Program-made: the position numbers and the translations under genes
Source: Rariglobus sp041662485
GTDB lineage: Bacteria; Verrucomicrobiota; Verrucomicrobiia; Opitutales; Opitutaceae
NCBI GenBank assembly: GCA_041662485.1
Contig: JBAZSJ010000024.1
Span: 1-64,000, forward strand
Length of the DNA: 64,000 nt
Direction of reading: 5' to 3'
Shown: positions 1 through 10,310 of the stretch, piece after piece
Position numbering within the stretch: the first letter of the stretch is position 1
Layout: each line of letters opens with the position of its first letter
The notes under the pieces: generated by a model
What the model was told of the DNA's origin: nothing
Seen by the model: only the letters and a program-made list of their open reading frames with translations
Databases searched by the model: none

Positions 1-119
1 TGGCGCGCTCCGCCGCCACTCGCGCACGTTTCACCAGCTCGGGCTCCTCTCGTCTTGGTCTTGCCATGACTGAAGACTTGCATAATTAAGCTCATCTTGA
101 AAGCGAATTAGAATTAGAC
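1..119. other. Non-matching 5' junction upstream of the giant gene
   Basis: The first 60 bases are GC-rich. About 62-118 is a short AT-rich patch containing an in-frame stop (TAA at 87-89), and at about 120 the sequence switches abruptly to the codon pattern of the giant surface protein. In the frame of that protein, bases 3-89 stay open and end in a short peptide tail, so an unrelated gene may end here. This could be the end of an inserted mobile element, a deletion scar or an assembly join. I cannot identify a transposase from so little sequence. Confidence 0.4.
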
Positions 120-3100
120 CTCACCGGCCAACCCGCCAACGCCCTCGCCTCCTTCGCCACCTCCGCCGCCTACACCGTCGCCGCCAACGCCTCCGCCACC
201 TTCCAGTGGCAGTCCTCCACCAACGGCACCACCTGGGCCAACCTCACCGACGGCGGCGCCTACTCCGGCGTATCCACGGTAACACTACACGTTTCCGGCC
301 AGTCCGCGCTCACCGGTCTCCGCTACCGCGCCATCGTCACCTTCGCCACCGGATTCACGCTCACCTCGCAGTCCGCGCTCTACACCTACGTCGATATCCG
401 CGCCGCATCCTCCGGCATCGTCGCTCTCCCCTACGCCGCCGACTACTTCACGCTCTCCCTGACCGGCGGCGTCCTCCCCGGCTCCGTCAACGCCTCGACG
501 CTCTTCGTCACCGGCGCGCAATCCGGCCGCGTCGCCACCGGCGCCGTCACGCCCGCCACCAACCTCGCCACCGTCGCCCTCGCCTCGCTCCCCCACCCCG
601 GCGAACGCCTCTGGGTCACGACCACCTCCGGCCTCCAGCGCGCCGACGGCCTCTCCGCCACGCCCCAGGTCTGGGAATTCCGCGCCGGCGTCAGCAGCGG
701 CTTCGGCGTCTTCGATGCCCCCTCCACCCCCGCCTCCGCCGACCTCGCCACCGCCCTCGCCTCCGGCGACCTCGACCAGGACGGCGACCTCGACCTCGTC
801 TCCGCCGGCCCCGACGGCCTCATTCTCTACACCAACGACGGCACCGGCGCCATCACTGCCGCCGCCCTCCTCGGCACCGGCGCCAACCGCTCCGTCCTCC
901 TCGGCGACGTGAACGCCGACGGCGCCACCGACGCCGTCGTCGTAAAAACCTCCGGCACCGTCGAACTCTGGCTTAACGCCCACGACACCACGCCCACGCT
1001 CGCCCTCGCCCAGACCCTCGCCACCGCCACCGGCACGCGCGTCTGGCTCAACACCGCCGCCGTATTCATCGACTCCCTACAAACCATCGGATCCGCCTCC
1101 GCCCTCGACGTCGCCCTTGGTGACGTCAACCGCGACGGCGCGCTTGATATTCTCGTCGCCCAAGGTGCCTCCGGCTCCTCCCTCTGGCTGAATTCCTCCT
1201 CCGCCACCTTCACCGTCGCTCCGACCGCCTTCTCCAGCCAGCCCGCCCACCGCGCCTCCCTCCTCGACGCCGACAACGATGGCCTGCTCGACGCCATCCT
1301 CGCCCGCGACGACGCCACCACCGCCGCCTTCTTCGCCCACGCCCCCGCCGCCTTCTTCCACACCGCCGTGAATCTCGGCGGCGGCGGCGCATCCTCCGCG
1401 TTCGCCACCGGCGACACCGATGGCGACGGCTCCCTCGACTTCATCGGCTCCGACGCCACCGGTGCCTTCGGCGCCTGGACGCACCAGTCCAACGGCACCT
1501 ACGCCCGCACCGCCACCCAGCCCACCTTCGTCGCCGGCTCCTCGCCCGTCCTCGCCGACCTCGATGGCGACGGCGCGCTCGACCTCGTCCGCATCGACGC
1601 CGCCACCGGCCTGCCCGCCGTTTCGCTCTACCGCGTCACGCCCACCCGTGGCGACGAGGACACCGCCATCACCCTGACCGCCGCCGGCTTCACCCGCGAT
1701 GGCGGCGCCGCCATCACCCACGTCCGCATCGAGTCGCTCCCCGCCTCCGGCACCCTCGCCGGCGCCTCGGTCAACGACACCTTCACCCTCGCCCAGGCCG
1801 CCGCCCTCGTCTTCACCTCCTCCGCCAACGTCCACGGCCTCTCGTCCTTCACGTTCTCCGCCTCCACCGACGGCGGCGCCACCTACTCCGCCACGCCCTC
1901 CACCCACTGGCTCCTCCTCGCCAACACCCCCGACGCCGTCGCCCCCGTCGCCGATGCCTACTCCGTCGATCAAGGCGCCCTCCTCACCGTCGCAACCAGC
2001 CTCCTCGCCAACGACGTCAACAACGACGCCGCCTCCCTCGTCTCCCTCCCCGCCCACGGCGCCCTCACCCTCAACGCCGACGGCACCTTCACCTACCAGC
2101 ACAACAACAGCGAGACGCGCACCGATACCTTCGTTTACCGCGCGACCAACCTCACCACCCTCAGCTCCGACACCGCCACGGTCACGATCACCGTCGCCAA
2201 TGTGAACGCCGCGCCCACCGGCGCCACCCTCGCCCGCGACGCCGCCGTGCTCTACACCGGCCAGCCCGCCGGCCAGATCGTCGGCACCCTCGCCGGCCTC
2301 GACGCCGACCCCGAGGACGCCGGCACCCACACCTTCGCGTTGGTCCCCGGCACCGGCGACACCCACAACGCCGCCTTCATCCTCGACGGCAACGTCCTCA
2401 AGACCGCCGCCACACTCGACTTCGCCGACGGCCTCGCCCGCTCCGTCCGCGTCAGCGTCACCGACGCCAGCCTCACCACCGCCGAGCAGGTCATCACCTT
2501 CTCCACCGTCCAAGAGCCCACCCTCGCCCCCGCCACCTACGAGACGCTCGAAGACATCCCGCTCACCCTCGACATCGTCGCCCAGGGCGGCGCGTCCACG
2601 CTGACCTACACCATCCTCACGCCTCCCGCCCACGGCACCCTCACCGGCACCGCTCCCGCGCTCACCTACTCGCCGAATCCGCTCTTCCACGGCACCGACA
2701 CCTTCGTCGCCCGCGTCTCCGACGGCACGCTCACCACCGCCGACGTCACCTTCACGCTCACCGTCGTGCATGTGAACCACGCGCCCACGGCGTCCGCCCT
2801 CGCGCTCACCACCACCGAAGACACCGATGGCGTCCTCGCCCTCGCGGCGACCGACATCGACGGCGACACGCCCCTCACCTTCACCATCGTCCAGGCCCCC
2901 ACCCGCGGCACCCTCGCCATCGACGGCACGAGCGTCACCTACACGCCCTTCGCCAACGCCCACGGCGCCGACTCATTCCTCTACACCGCCAGCGACGGCC
3001 AGCTCGACTCCGCCCCCGCCCTCGCGTCCATCGCCATCACCCCGGTCAACGACTTCCCGACCCTCCCCGCCGGCCCCTTCGCCCTCGAGGTGAAGAAATT

Positions 3101-6100
3101 CCAATACGTCACCTTCACCGTGGCCGGCACCGATATCGAGTCGCCCGCCAACATCCGCTACCGCGTCGGCACCGCCCCGTCCCACGGCACCCTTTTCATC
3201 TACGGCACCAGCGTCACCTACGAGCCGACCCGCGGCTACGTCGGCTCCGACACGTTCACGATCATCGCCACCGACAACGAGGACGCCGACACCGCCCCCG
3301 CCACCTACGACGTCACCGTCTTCAACCCGCTACCCGTCGCCACCGACAGCGTCGTCGCGCTCGACCAGCGCACCTCCGCCACCTTCTCGCTGATCGGCTC
3401 CGACCCCGAGGGCGAGCGTATCGACTTCGTCATTACGACGCCGCCCGCCCACGGCACGCTCGACAGCTTTGGCAACGGCCACACCTACACGCCCGACATC
3501 GCCTTCTCCGGCGCCGACACCCTCACCTTCGTCGTCACCGACGCCGACGGCACATCCGCTCCCGCCACCGTCACGCTCAACGTCACCCACGTGAACGTCG
3601 CGCCCGTCGCCTCCGACATCGCGATCACCCAGGACGGCCTCGCCCCGACCGCCACCTTCACTCTCTCCGCCACCGACACGGCCGACGACATCGCAACCCT
3701 CACCTACCGCATCGTCACGCCCCCCGTCCACGGCACGCTCTCCGGCACCGCACCCGACCTAACCTACACCGCGAACACCACGCCCTTCGAGGGCACCGAT
3801 ACGTTCACCTACGTGGCCAACGACGGCGAAACCGATTCCGCCCCCGCCACCGTCACGCTCACCTTCACCAAGACCATCGGCCAGCCCGCCGGCACCTTCG
3901 ACTTCCTCACCGTCTATCGCGGCCTCTACGAGTCCGTGAACGTCCTCGCCAACGACTACGACGCCTGGGGCGAGCCGCTCCACATCATGTCCTACACCCA
4001 GGGCGCCCACGGCACCGTGAGCGGCGGCAGCGGCGCCCTCTACTACGAGCATCTGGGCAACACCGCCGGCACCGACACCTTCACCTACACCGTCTCCAAC
4101 GGCCACGAGACCCGCGTCGTGGACGTCCACGTCACCATCGCCTCGCGCACCATCAACCTCACCACCTCCGCCGACTCCGGACCCGGCTCCCTCCGCGACG
4201 CCCTCGCTCTCGTTAAACGCTTCGCCCAGTTCCCGGTCAACGAGCTCGACGAAAACGGCGACCGCATCAACGACGGCCGCCGCGCCTCCTGGACCTTCCG
4301 CCTCTTCGACCTCGAAGATCCCATCGAGCTCTCCACCGTCGGCGAAACCGACCCGCTCCTCGGCGACACCGCCCTCGTGATCGACGGCCACGTCAAGATC
4401 CTCGGCGCCCCCTCCGCCACGATCTCCCGCTCCCCCGCCGCGCTCGAACTCCGCCTCTTCCGCGTCCTCCCCGCTTCATCGCTCACCCTCGAATACGTCA
4501 CCCTCGCCGACGGCGTGGCCAACCTCGGCGGCGCCATCCACAACGCCGGTCCGCTCACGCTCAAAAACGTGACCCTCGACGGCAACACCGCCCAGGCCGA
4601 TGCCAACACCGCCGGCCTCTACCAGGCCGGCGGCACCACCACCGCCGCCCGCGCCACCTTCTCCGGCCACGGCGACGCGAAGGACTTCCGCAACACCGGC
4701 GGCGCCACCTTCATCGCCGGCGATCTCACCGTCGAGTCGCCCACCGCCCCGTGGATAGACCCCGTCGCCGACATCACCGCCAGCACCCGCCTGTCGCGCG
4801 CCTTCTCAACCCTCCTCACTTCCGGCCAGTCGATCTCGGTTGTCCGCCCCTACGACATCCCCGTCTACTCCGTCTCCGGCACCAGCGCCACCACCCGCAC
4901 CCTCGCGAACCTCTTCGATTCCAACACGCCCCAAGGCGAGCACCTCATCACGCTCGTCGCCAGCGGCGACGGCGCCACGTTCAAGCGCGAGGTCGGCGTC
5001 ACGGTGGACTATTATTCCAACCAGCTCCCCATCGCCCGCGACGACACCATCGCCGTTCAGCCCTACGGCACCGTAGCACTCACCGCCCTCGCCCTCCTCA
5101 ACGACGAGGACCCTGACGGCACTCCGCTCTACAACATCTTCCTCCAGAGCAGCCCGTCGTCCGGCTACATCACCTACGTCCAGGGCCAGCCCGTCTTCCA
5201 GGCCTACGGCGACGACACCTCCGTCACCTACAATCTCGGCTCGGGCAACACCGCCACGATCCACTTCACCATCCAGACCACCACGCCCGATGTCGTAAAC
5301 ACCGCCGATTCCGGCGAGGAATCCCTGCGCGAGCGTATCGAACTGGCAAATGCGTTCCCCAACCAGGCATGGACTCTCCACGCCGTCGATCTCGGGGAAC
5401 CGCTCCTCGTCGCCTCCACCGTCGGCGATTCCGACGCCACCCGCGGCGACTCTGCCTTCCTCATCGCCGGCGACGTCACCATCGACGGCAGCGACACGCC
5501 CGATCTCGTTCTCCGCCGCTCCGCCGACGCCCCCGCCATGCGCCTCTTCCGCGTCGCCCCCGGCGCCAAGCTCACCCTGCGCAACCTCACCGTCGAGGGC
5601 GGCCTCGCCGCGCTCGGCGGCGCCATCTACAACGAGGGCACCGTCATCCTCGACGGCGCCACCCTCCAGGCCCACCGCGCCACCGCCACCGGCGCCACCA
5701 CCGCCGGCCTCGGCGGCGCGCTCTACAACGCAGGCGGCACCGTCACCGCCACCGACTCCGCGCTCACCGGCAACTTCGCCGACTCCGCCAGCGACACCGT
5801 CTTCGGCCTCGGCGGCGCGCTCTACACCCGCAACGGCACCGTCACCCTCGCCGGCACCACGCTCACCGCCAACACCGCCGGCCACGGCGGCGGCCTCTAC
5901 GCCGAGGGCGATGCCGGCCACGCCGACGTCACGCTCGCCACCTCCGCGTTCTCCAACGCCGACGCCGGCTCCGATCTCTCCGCCATCACCCGCAACGGCG
6001 GCACCGTCGCCTTCCACAACGAGGAAAGCGTCATCCCCCGCGTCAACGGCCCCTGGGTCGGCAACGTCGGCGCCGCCGAAATGCATTTCACCGACTCCAC

Positions 6101-7823
6101 CCCGCAGTCCATCGGCTTTACCACCAACGCCGCAGTCCCCGACCTTGTGCTCTCGGCGACCTCCTCCAGCCAGGCCATCATCGCCGACTCCGACCTCGTC
6201 ATCACCGGCGAAGGCAGCTTCCGCACTCTCTCCGCCGTCGCCAATCTATCCGGCCCCGTCGTCATCCGCCTCATCGCCACCAGCGCGGGCGTGAGCTTCG
6301 ACGAACCCTTCGCGCTCGCCGCCTATACGCCTCTCTTCAGCACCCCGAACGCCTTTCCCCAAGTCGCCGAGATCTACGGCCTCGAAACCGCCCTCATCAA
6401 CCCGATCAACGGCATCGCCCCCGCCACCGACCCGCTCGGCCTGCCGCTCACCATCGTCTCCGTCACCACGCCCGCCCACGGCACCGCCGTCATCGTCGAG
6501 AATGGCAAAAAAATCCGCTACACCCACACCGACGCCGCCAACCTCACCACGTCCGACGAGTTCTTCTACACCCTGAGCAACGGCTTCGGCGGCACCGCCA
6601 GCAGCGGCGTCCATATCGAACTCCTCACGGCCGGCTCTACCGTTTCGAGTCTCTCCCAGCTCACCGCCGCCATCGCCGCCGCCGCCGCTCACCCGCTTAT
6701 TCCCTGGCCGATCACCATCGCCGCCTCCGCCGCCGGCCAGACCTGGTCGCTCAACACCTACCGGAGCGACGCCGGCACCCAATACTCCGCCTACCGCATC
6801 AGCGGCCACGTCGTCATCGATGGCACCGCCGCCCCCGGTTTCACTCTCTACGCCCCGCCCGGCGGTATGAGCGGCCCGCCCATCCGCCACTTCCTCGTCC
6901 CCGTCGGCGCGCGTCTCGATCTCGTCAACCTGACCCTATCCGGCGGCAACGCCTACGGCTTCCCCGACGCCGCCATCGGCGGCGCCATCGCCAATTTTGG
7001 CACCTTCACCGCCGACCACGTCACCTTCGTCAACAACCGCAGTTACAGCGGCCCGATCCTCGGCGGCGCGCTCTACAACGACGGCGGCAGCGTCTCCCTC
7101 TTCGACACCGCCTTCACGACCAATGGCAACGCCTCCGCGACCGGCGGCGCCATCTACTCGCGCAACGGCTCCCTCACCCTCGATGGCGTCACCTTCTCGG
7201 GCAACACCGCCTCGACCGCCGCCAACCTCTACCTCGTCGGCGACGCGGCCAACGCCACGATCTCGACCACCGGCACCACCATCGGCTCCCGTGTCTTTAC
7301 CACCATCAACGGCGGCACGCTCACCCTCGTCGGTTTCCCCTCTGCGATCGCCGACACCGTCACCTACCCGGCAGGCCGCACGCTCATCCTCAACCTCGAA
7401 ACCCTCCTCGCCAACGACACCGGCGGCCCCTTCGCCAGTGTCACCCTGGATCTCACCGGCACCCTCGGCACCATCGATCGTGAAGGTGACGGCCTTCTCT
7501 ACACGCCGCCCCTCGACTTCACCGAGGACGACACCTTCAACTACACCGTCACCACGGCCACCGGCTTCACGTCCACCGCCACCGTCACCATCCAGACCCG
7601 CACCGTGCTCACCACCGCTCCGCGCACGGGCGGCGGCGTTACCTTCCAATTCACAGGCCTTCCCTACCAGGAGTATATCGTCCAAGTCTCCACCGACCTC
7701 ATCCACTGGACGACCCTCACCACCGTCACCACCGACGAGGACGGTGCCGTCACGACCGAAGACGCCACCCCGCCCGCCCAAGGCGCCGCCCGCTTCTACC
7801 GCACCGTGCGGAACAACAACTAA
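90..7823 (+). CDS. Giant secreted/surface protein (Ig, FG-GAP, cadherin-like and beta-helix domains), 5'-truncated
   Basis: The frame is open from the stop at 87-89 to 7823 (about 2577 codons). No plausible start occurs near its beginning: the first in-frame GTG (909) lies inside an FG-GAP repeat (GDVNADG), so the N-terminus and signal peptide are missing. Order by nucleotide: Ig-like domain about 130-390; SbsA/Big_5-like domain about 400-690; FG-GAP/VCBS repeats with DxDxDG motifs about 730-1650; tandem cadherin-like/Big_9 repeats with HGTL and DTFTY motifs about 1930-4140; then blocks with GGAIYN/GGALYN repeats typical of Chlamydia-PMP-type right-handed beta-helices (about 4150-4720, 5290-6010, 6640-7310). 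The C-terminus (about 7610-7823, YIVQVSTDLIHWTTL and RFYR) resembles a domain I know from verrucomicrobial secreted proteins. By family this is an adhesin or matrix protein; no enzyme motif was seen. The next gene starts 11 bp downstream. Confidence 0.75.
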   Translation, partial: AHLESELELDLTGQPANALASFATSAAYTVAANASATFQWQSSTNGTTWANLTDGGAYSGVSTVTLHVSGQSALTGLRYRAIVTFATGFTLTSQSALYTYVDIRAASSGIVALPYAADYFTLSLTGGVLPGSVNASTLFVTGAQSGRVATGAVTPATNLATVALASLPHPGERLWVTTTSGLQRADGLSATPQVWEFRAGVSSGFGVFDAPSTPASADLATALASGDLDQDGDLDLVSAGPDGLILYTNDGTGAITAAALLGTGANRSVLLGDVNADGATDAVVVKTSGTVELWLNAHDTTPTLALAQTLATATGTRVWLNTAAVFIDSLQTIGSASALDVALGDVNRDGALDILVAQGASGSSLWLNSSSATFTVAPTAFSSQPAHRASLLDADNDGLLDAILARDDATTAAFFAHAPAAFFHTAVNLGGGGASSAFATGDTDGDGSLDFIGSDATGAFGAWTHQSNGTYARTATQPTFVAGSSPVLADLDGDGALDLVRIDAATGLPAVSLYRVTPTRGDEDTAITLTAAGFTRDGGAAITHVRIESLPASGTLAGASVNDTFTLAQAAALVFTSSANVHGLSSFTFSASTDGGATYSATPSTHWLLLANTPDAVAPVADAYSVDQGALLTVATSLLANDVNNDAASLVSLPAHGALTLNADGTFTYQHNNSETRTDTFVYRATNLTTLSSDTATVTITVANVNAAPTGATLARDAAVLYTGQPAGQIVGTLAGLDADPEDAGTHTFALVPGTGDTHNAAFILDGNVLKTAATLDFADGLARSVRVSVTDASLTTAEQVITFSTVQEPTLAPATYETLEDIPLTLDIVAQGGASTLTYTILTPPAHGTLTGTAPALTYSPNPLFHGTDTFVARVSDGTLTTADVTFTLTVVHVNHAPTASALALTTTEDTDGVLALAATDIDGDTPLTFTIVQAPTRGTLAIDGTSVTYTPFANAHGADSFLYTASDGQLDSAPALASIAITPVNDFPTLPAGPFALEVKKFQYVTFTVAGTDIESPANIRYRVGTAPSHGTLFIYGTSVTYEPTRGYVGSDTFTIIATDNEDADTAPATYDVTVFNPLPVATDSVVALDQRTSATFSLIGSDPEGERIDFVITTPPAHGTLDSFGNGHTYTPDIAFSGADTLTFVVTDADGTSAPATVTLNVTHVNVAPVASDIAITQDGLAPTATFTLSATDTADDIATLTYRIVTPPVHGTLSGTAPDLTYTANTTPFEGTDTFTYVANDGETDSAPATVTLTFTKTIGQPAGTFDFLTVYRGLYESVNVLANDYDAWGEPLHIMSYTQGAHGTVSGGSGALYYEHLGNTAGTDTFTYTVSNGHETRVVDVHVTIASRTINLTTSADSGPGSLRDALALVKRFAQFPVNELDENGDRINDGRRASWTFRLFDLEDPIELSTVGETDPLLGDTALVIDGHVKILGAPSATISRSPAALELRLFRVLPASSLTLEYVTLADGVANLGGAIHNAGPLTLKNVTLDGNTAQADANTAGLYQAGGTTTAARATFSGHGDAKDFRNTGGATFIAGDLTVESPTAPWIDPVADITASTRLSRAFSTLLTSGQSISVVRPYDIPVYSVSGTSATTRTLANLFDSNTPQGEHLITLVASGDGATFKREVGVTVDYYSNQLPIARDDTIAVQPYGTVALTALALLNDEDPDGTPLYNIFLQSSPSSGYITYVQGQPVFQAYGDDTSVTYNLGSGNTATIHFTIQTTTPDVVNTADSGEESLRERIELANAFPNQAWTLHAVDLGEPLLVASTVGDSDATRGDSAFLIAGDVTIDGSDTPDLVLRRSADAPAMRLFRVAPGAKLTLRNLTVEGGLAALGGAIYNEGTVILDGATLQAHRATATGATTAGLGGALYNAGGTVTATDSALTGNFADSASDTVFGLGGALYTRNGTVTLAGTTLTANTAGHGGGLYAEGDAGHADVTLATSAFSNADAGSDLSAITRNGGTVAFHNEESVIPRVNGPWVGNVGAAEMHFTDSTPQSIGFTTNAAVPDLVLSATSSSQAIIADSDLVITGEGSFRTLSAVANLSGPVVIRLIATSAGVSFDEPFALAAYTPLFSTPNAFPQVAEIYGLETALINPINGIAPATDPLGLPLTIVSVTTPAHGTAVIVENGKKIRYTHTDAANLTTSDEFFYTLSNGFGGTASSGVHIELLTAGSTVSSLSQLTAAIAAAAAHPLIPWPITIAASAAGQTWSLNTYRSDAGTQYSAYRISGHVVIDGTAAPGFTLYAPPGGMSGPPIRHFLVPVGARLDLVNLTLSGGNAYGFPDAAIGGAIANFGTFTADHVTFVNNRSYSGPILGGALYNDGGSVSLFDTAFTTNGNASATGGAIYSRNGSLTLDGVTFSGNTASTAANLYLVGDAANATISTTGTTIGSRVFTTINGGTLTLVGFPSAIADTVTYPAGRTLILNLETLLANDTGGPFASVTLDLTGTLGTIDREGDGLLYTPPLDFTEDDTFNYTVTTATGFTSTATVTIQTRTVLTTAPRTGGGVTFQFTGLPYQEYIVQVSTDLIHWTTLTTVTTDEDGAVTTEDATPPAQGAARFYRTVRNNN

Positions 7824-7834
7824 AGGACCCCGCC

Positions 7835-8910
7835 ATGAAACGCCTCCTTTTCCTCCTCGCCGCCTTCGCCCCCGTGCTCGCCCTCTGCGACGCCCCCTCC
7901 GATCCGGCCGCCGCGTTCCGCATCCTGCTGCGCGCTAATTCTGACACGATAGTCTCTCTCCCTCTTCACCGTCCTGCACTCGTTGAAGCTTCGCTCCAAA
8001 CCCGCACCGGCAATCAGCTTGAATTGTCCGACGACATTCCTGCGCTTCCCGTGGAGGGTGCTTATCTTCTCGTCATGTCGGGTTCCCTAGAAGGCGCCGT
8101 CCTTCCCGTCACCGCGCTTGTCTCCCGCACCCTCACCGTGACTCCCGGCACCTACGACCTGTCCACTCTGCACACCGAGTCCGCGGACGGCCTGGCCGAG
8201 GGAGCCATAGTCGCAGTGATCCCCTACTGGACCTTGGATACCGTTTTCCCAGCCGGTGCCGGCGTTCAGGCCTCCACCGACCCTCTTACGATCAAGACCC
8301 AGGTGCTCATGTTCAACGACAGCGTGGTCGGCATAAACCGCTCCGCTTCCGCCGTGTATTTCTATTACGCCGGCGATGGTTATTACAGCGCCGGCTGGTA
8401 TTGCCAGGGTGATTTTTCCGCCACCCGTGGCACCACTCGGCTGCCCCCCAACCACTATTTTATGGTCCGCCATCCGGTCGGTTCTAACACCGAGCTTATT
8501 CTCACTGGATCGGTTCAGTTATCTGGCCAGCGTATTCCTGTCGGACCATTCAGTCCAGCCGCGCCCAGGACAACCTCCTTTCCATCCCTGTTCCGGTGCC
8601 CGTCACCCTCGATGCTTCCGGCCTCAATGCCTCCGACGCGTTCACTGCCACTACCGACATCCTCACCGTAAAGGACAAGCTGCTGATCTTCGACAACACC
8701 ACCACCGGCAAAAACAAGTCTGCCTCCGCCGTTTATTTTTATTTTGCAGGTGACGGCTTTTATTCCGCAGGCTGGTATCGCTTCGGCGATTTCAGCCAGA
8801 CCGTTGGCACCGTCAGTCTCAAGCCCGGCGAAGGATTTATCATCCGCAAAGCCGCCATCATCACACCCGCCACGAACACGTGGACTCTAGTCCCATCCTA
8901 TCTTCAATGA
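7835..8910 (+). pseudogene. TIGR02597-like secreted protein, disrupted by a frameshift
   Basis: An AGGA-like ribosome site precedes ATG 7835, and the product begins with a clear signal peptide (MKRLLFLLAAFAPVLALCDA). The first frame covers 7835-8671 but loses sense after about 8540. The frame ending at 8910 takes over there (QSSRAQDNLLSIPVPVPVTL, then KNKSASAVYFYFAGDGFYSA). The halves fit together if one base is missing near 8540-8542. Repeated SASAVYFYYAGDG/SASAVYFYFAGDG segments and GWY blocks resemble the verrucomicrobial TIGR02597 family, from memory. It lies between the giant protein and a PEP-CTERM protein, so it was probably part of the same secreted-protein operon. It may be a true pseudogene or a sequencing error. 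Confidence 0.65.
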
Positions 8911-9563
8911 ACGCCACCTCCTTCCTCCGCTACTGCCTGACGACCTTGCTCCTTGGCCTGCTCGCCGCCTCTGCGTTGCGCGCCCAGTCGGTGACCATCA
9001 ACTTCGTGTCTGGGCACCTTTACGACGACTCCGGCGTCCTCCTGCCCACTAATAATCTTGTCCTGCTGATCGCCGACACCTCGGGCAATGGCTTTGGCGC
9101 CCTACTGCCCGGCAGCACCCTCAACGCCGGCGACTTCCTTAACAGTGATGACCAGATTCTCGGACGCGCTCTGATCCTCGGTAACGGCACCGGTTCGGCC
9201 ACCGGTTCGGCTACCACTATCCCCCTAGCCTCCGCCCCTTACACCACCCTCACCTCCGGTGATCCCATCGCCCTGATTTGGTTTTCCATGCTCACAGGCA
9301 GTTCCACTGTCATCAGTAGCGGTAACACCTACGGACTGTTTTCGAACCCCTCACTCACGGCCACCGTCGACGGCGACCCTTGGGTCATTCCTTCCTCCGG
9401 CTCCACCATCGATCTGAACTTCAAGACCCTTGCCGCTTCCGGCACCCACGCAGAAACCGCTGCCTACGCCACCCTCACCGCCATCCCCGAACCCGCCACC
9501 TACGCCGCCCTCGCCGGCCTCTTCGCCCTCACCCTCGCCGCCGTCCGCCGCCGCACAAAGTAA
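8907..9563 (+). CDS. PEP-CTERM sorting domain protein
   Basis: This 218-residue exported protein starts at ATG 8907, overlapping the TGA of the upstream frame. It has an N-terminal signal peptide (LTTLLLGLLAASALRAQS) and a C-terminal PEP-CTERM signal: IPEPATYAALAGL, a hydrophobic helix, then the basic tail RRRTK. Such proteins are processed by an exosortase/EpsH-type transpeptidase and released or anchored at the cell surface. The middle part has no recognised domain. It is the last gene of the secreted-protein cluster and is followed by a strong terminator. Confidence 0.85.
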   Translation: MNATSFLRYCLTTLLLGLLAASALRAQSVTINFVSGHLYDDSGVLLPTNNLVLLIADTSGNGFGALLPGSTLNAGDFLNSDDQILGRALILGNGTGSATGSATTIPLASAPYTTLTSGDPIALIWFSMLTGSSTVISSGNTYGLFSNPSLTATVDGDPWVIPSSGSTIDLNFKTLAASGTHAETAAYATLTAIPEPATYAALAGLFALTLAAVRRRTK

Positions 9564-9590
9564 CCCAATAGGTTACTTTCTCCTCCTCAC

Positions 9591-9616
9591 GCCCCCTCAT
9601 CCACGGGGGCTTTTTT
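9591..9616 (+). terminator. Rho-independent terminator
   Basis: GCCCCC, loop TCATCCAC, GGGGGC, then a run of six T. A smaller hairpin (AGTAACC/GGTTACT) straddles the stop codon just upstream. It lies between convergent genes. Confidence 0.8.
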
Positions 9617-9662
9617 GTGCCTTCTTGTGCTTTTTGTGGCCAAACCCTCCGCCTTCCCACGT

Positions 9663-10310
9663 TCACCCCAATCCCAGCTTCTTCGCCCGGATCAACAGAT
9701 CCGTCGGGCTCGGCGAGCCCAGTTTCGCCATGAGATTCGCCCGGTGAAATTCCACTGTGCGCGCGCTCAGCCCGATCAGCTCCCCGATTTCGCGGCTCGT
9801 CTTGCCCGTCAGCACATGCGCCAGCACCTGCTGCTCGCGCTTCGATAAAATTTTCCCCACCGCCAGCGGCTTGCCTCCCTCTCGCCGGATCGCATCGCGG
9901 AACCGCGGCGAGAAATACCCGCGCCCCGCCGACGCCGCCTGCACCGCCTCCGCCAGTTCCTCCGGCGTGCAATCCTTCTCCAGGTATCCTTCGACGCCGC
10001 TCTCACGGATGCGCGTCACCGCCAGCGGATCGGTCAGCGATGTCAGAATCAACGACCTCGTTTCCGGCCGCATCTGCCGCACCGCGCGCACCAGCGCCAG
10101 CCCGTCCATCCCAGGCAGGTGCATGTCCACCACCAAAAAATTCGGCTGCAACTCCTGCGCGAGCCTCAGCCCCTCCTCCGCCGACGCCGCCGCGCCCACC
10201 ACCTCAAACTTTTTCTGTCCAAGAAACCACTGTTTCAAAAATGCGCGGAAAATCCCCTGATCCTCCACGATCAGCGTGCGCACCTTCTCATCGAAACGCA
10301 GCGCGCTCAT
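9663..10310 (-). CDS. LuxR/NarL-family response regulator
   Basis: A 215-residue two-component regulator. The receiver domain spans about residues 10-125, with acidic residues in IVEDQ, phosphoacceptor Asp62 in VVDMHLPGMDG, and the conserved Lys in YLEKD. A LuxR-type helix-turn-helix follows (LSKREQQVLAHVLTGKTSRE, about 150-205). The start ATG at 10310 overlaps the stop of the upstream kinase gene by 4 bp (ATGA), so the two are almost certainly one operon and a cognate pair. The longer open frame upstream of 10310 is a shadow of the kinase gene. Its targets are unknown; nearby secreted-protein genes are candidates only by position. Confidence 0.9.
   Translation of the reverse strand: MSALRFDEKVRTLIVEDQGIFRAFLKQWFLGQKKFEVVGAAASAEEGLRLAQELQPNFLVVDMHLPGMDGLALVRAVRQMRPETRSLILTSLTDPLAVTRIRESGVEGYLEKDCTPEELAEAVQAASAGRGYFSPRFRDAIRREGGKPLAVGKILSKREQQVLAHVLTGKTSREIGELIGLSARTVEFHRANLMAKLGSPSPTDLLIRAKKLGLG

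Noticed and set aside
1077..2963. Long minus-strand Gly-rich frames opposite the giant surface protein
   Set aside because: They mirror the strong codon bias of the plus-strand gene, are low-complexity, and show no domain; the same holds for 4806-6086 and 6936-7781 on the minus strand.
5369..7483. 704-codon Arg-rich plus-strand frame
   Set aside because: Out-of-frame shadow of the giant gene; almost entirely Arg/Pro/His and without a real start context.
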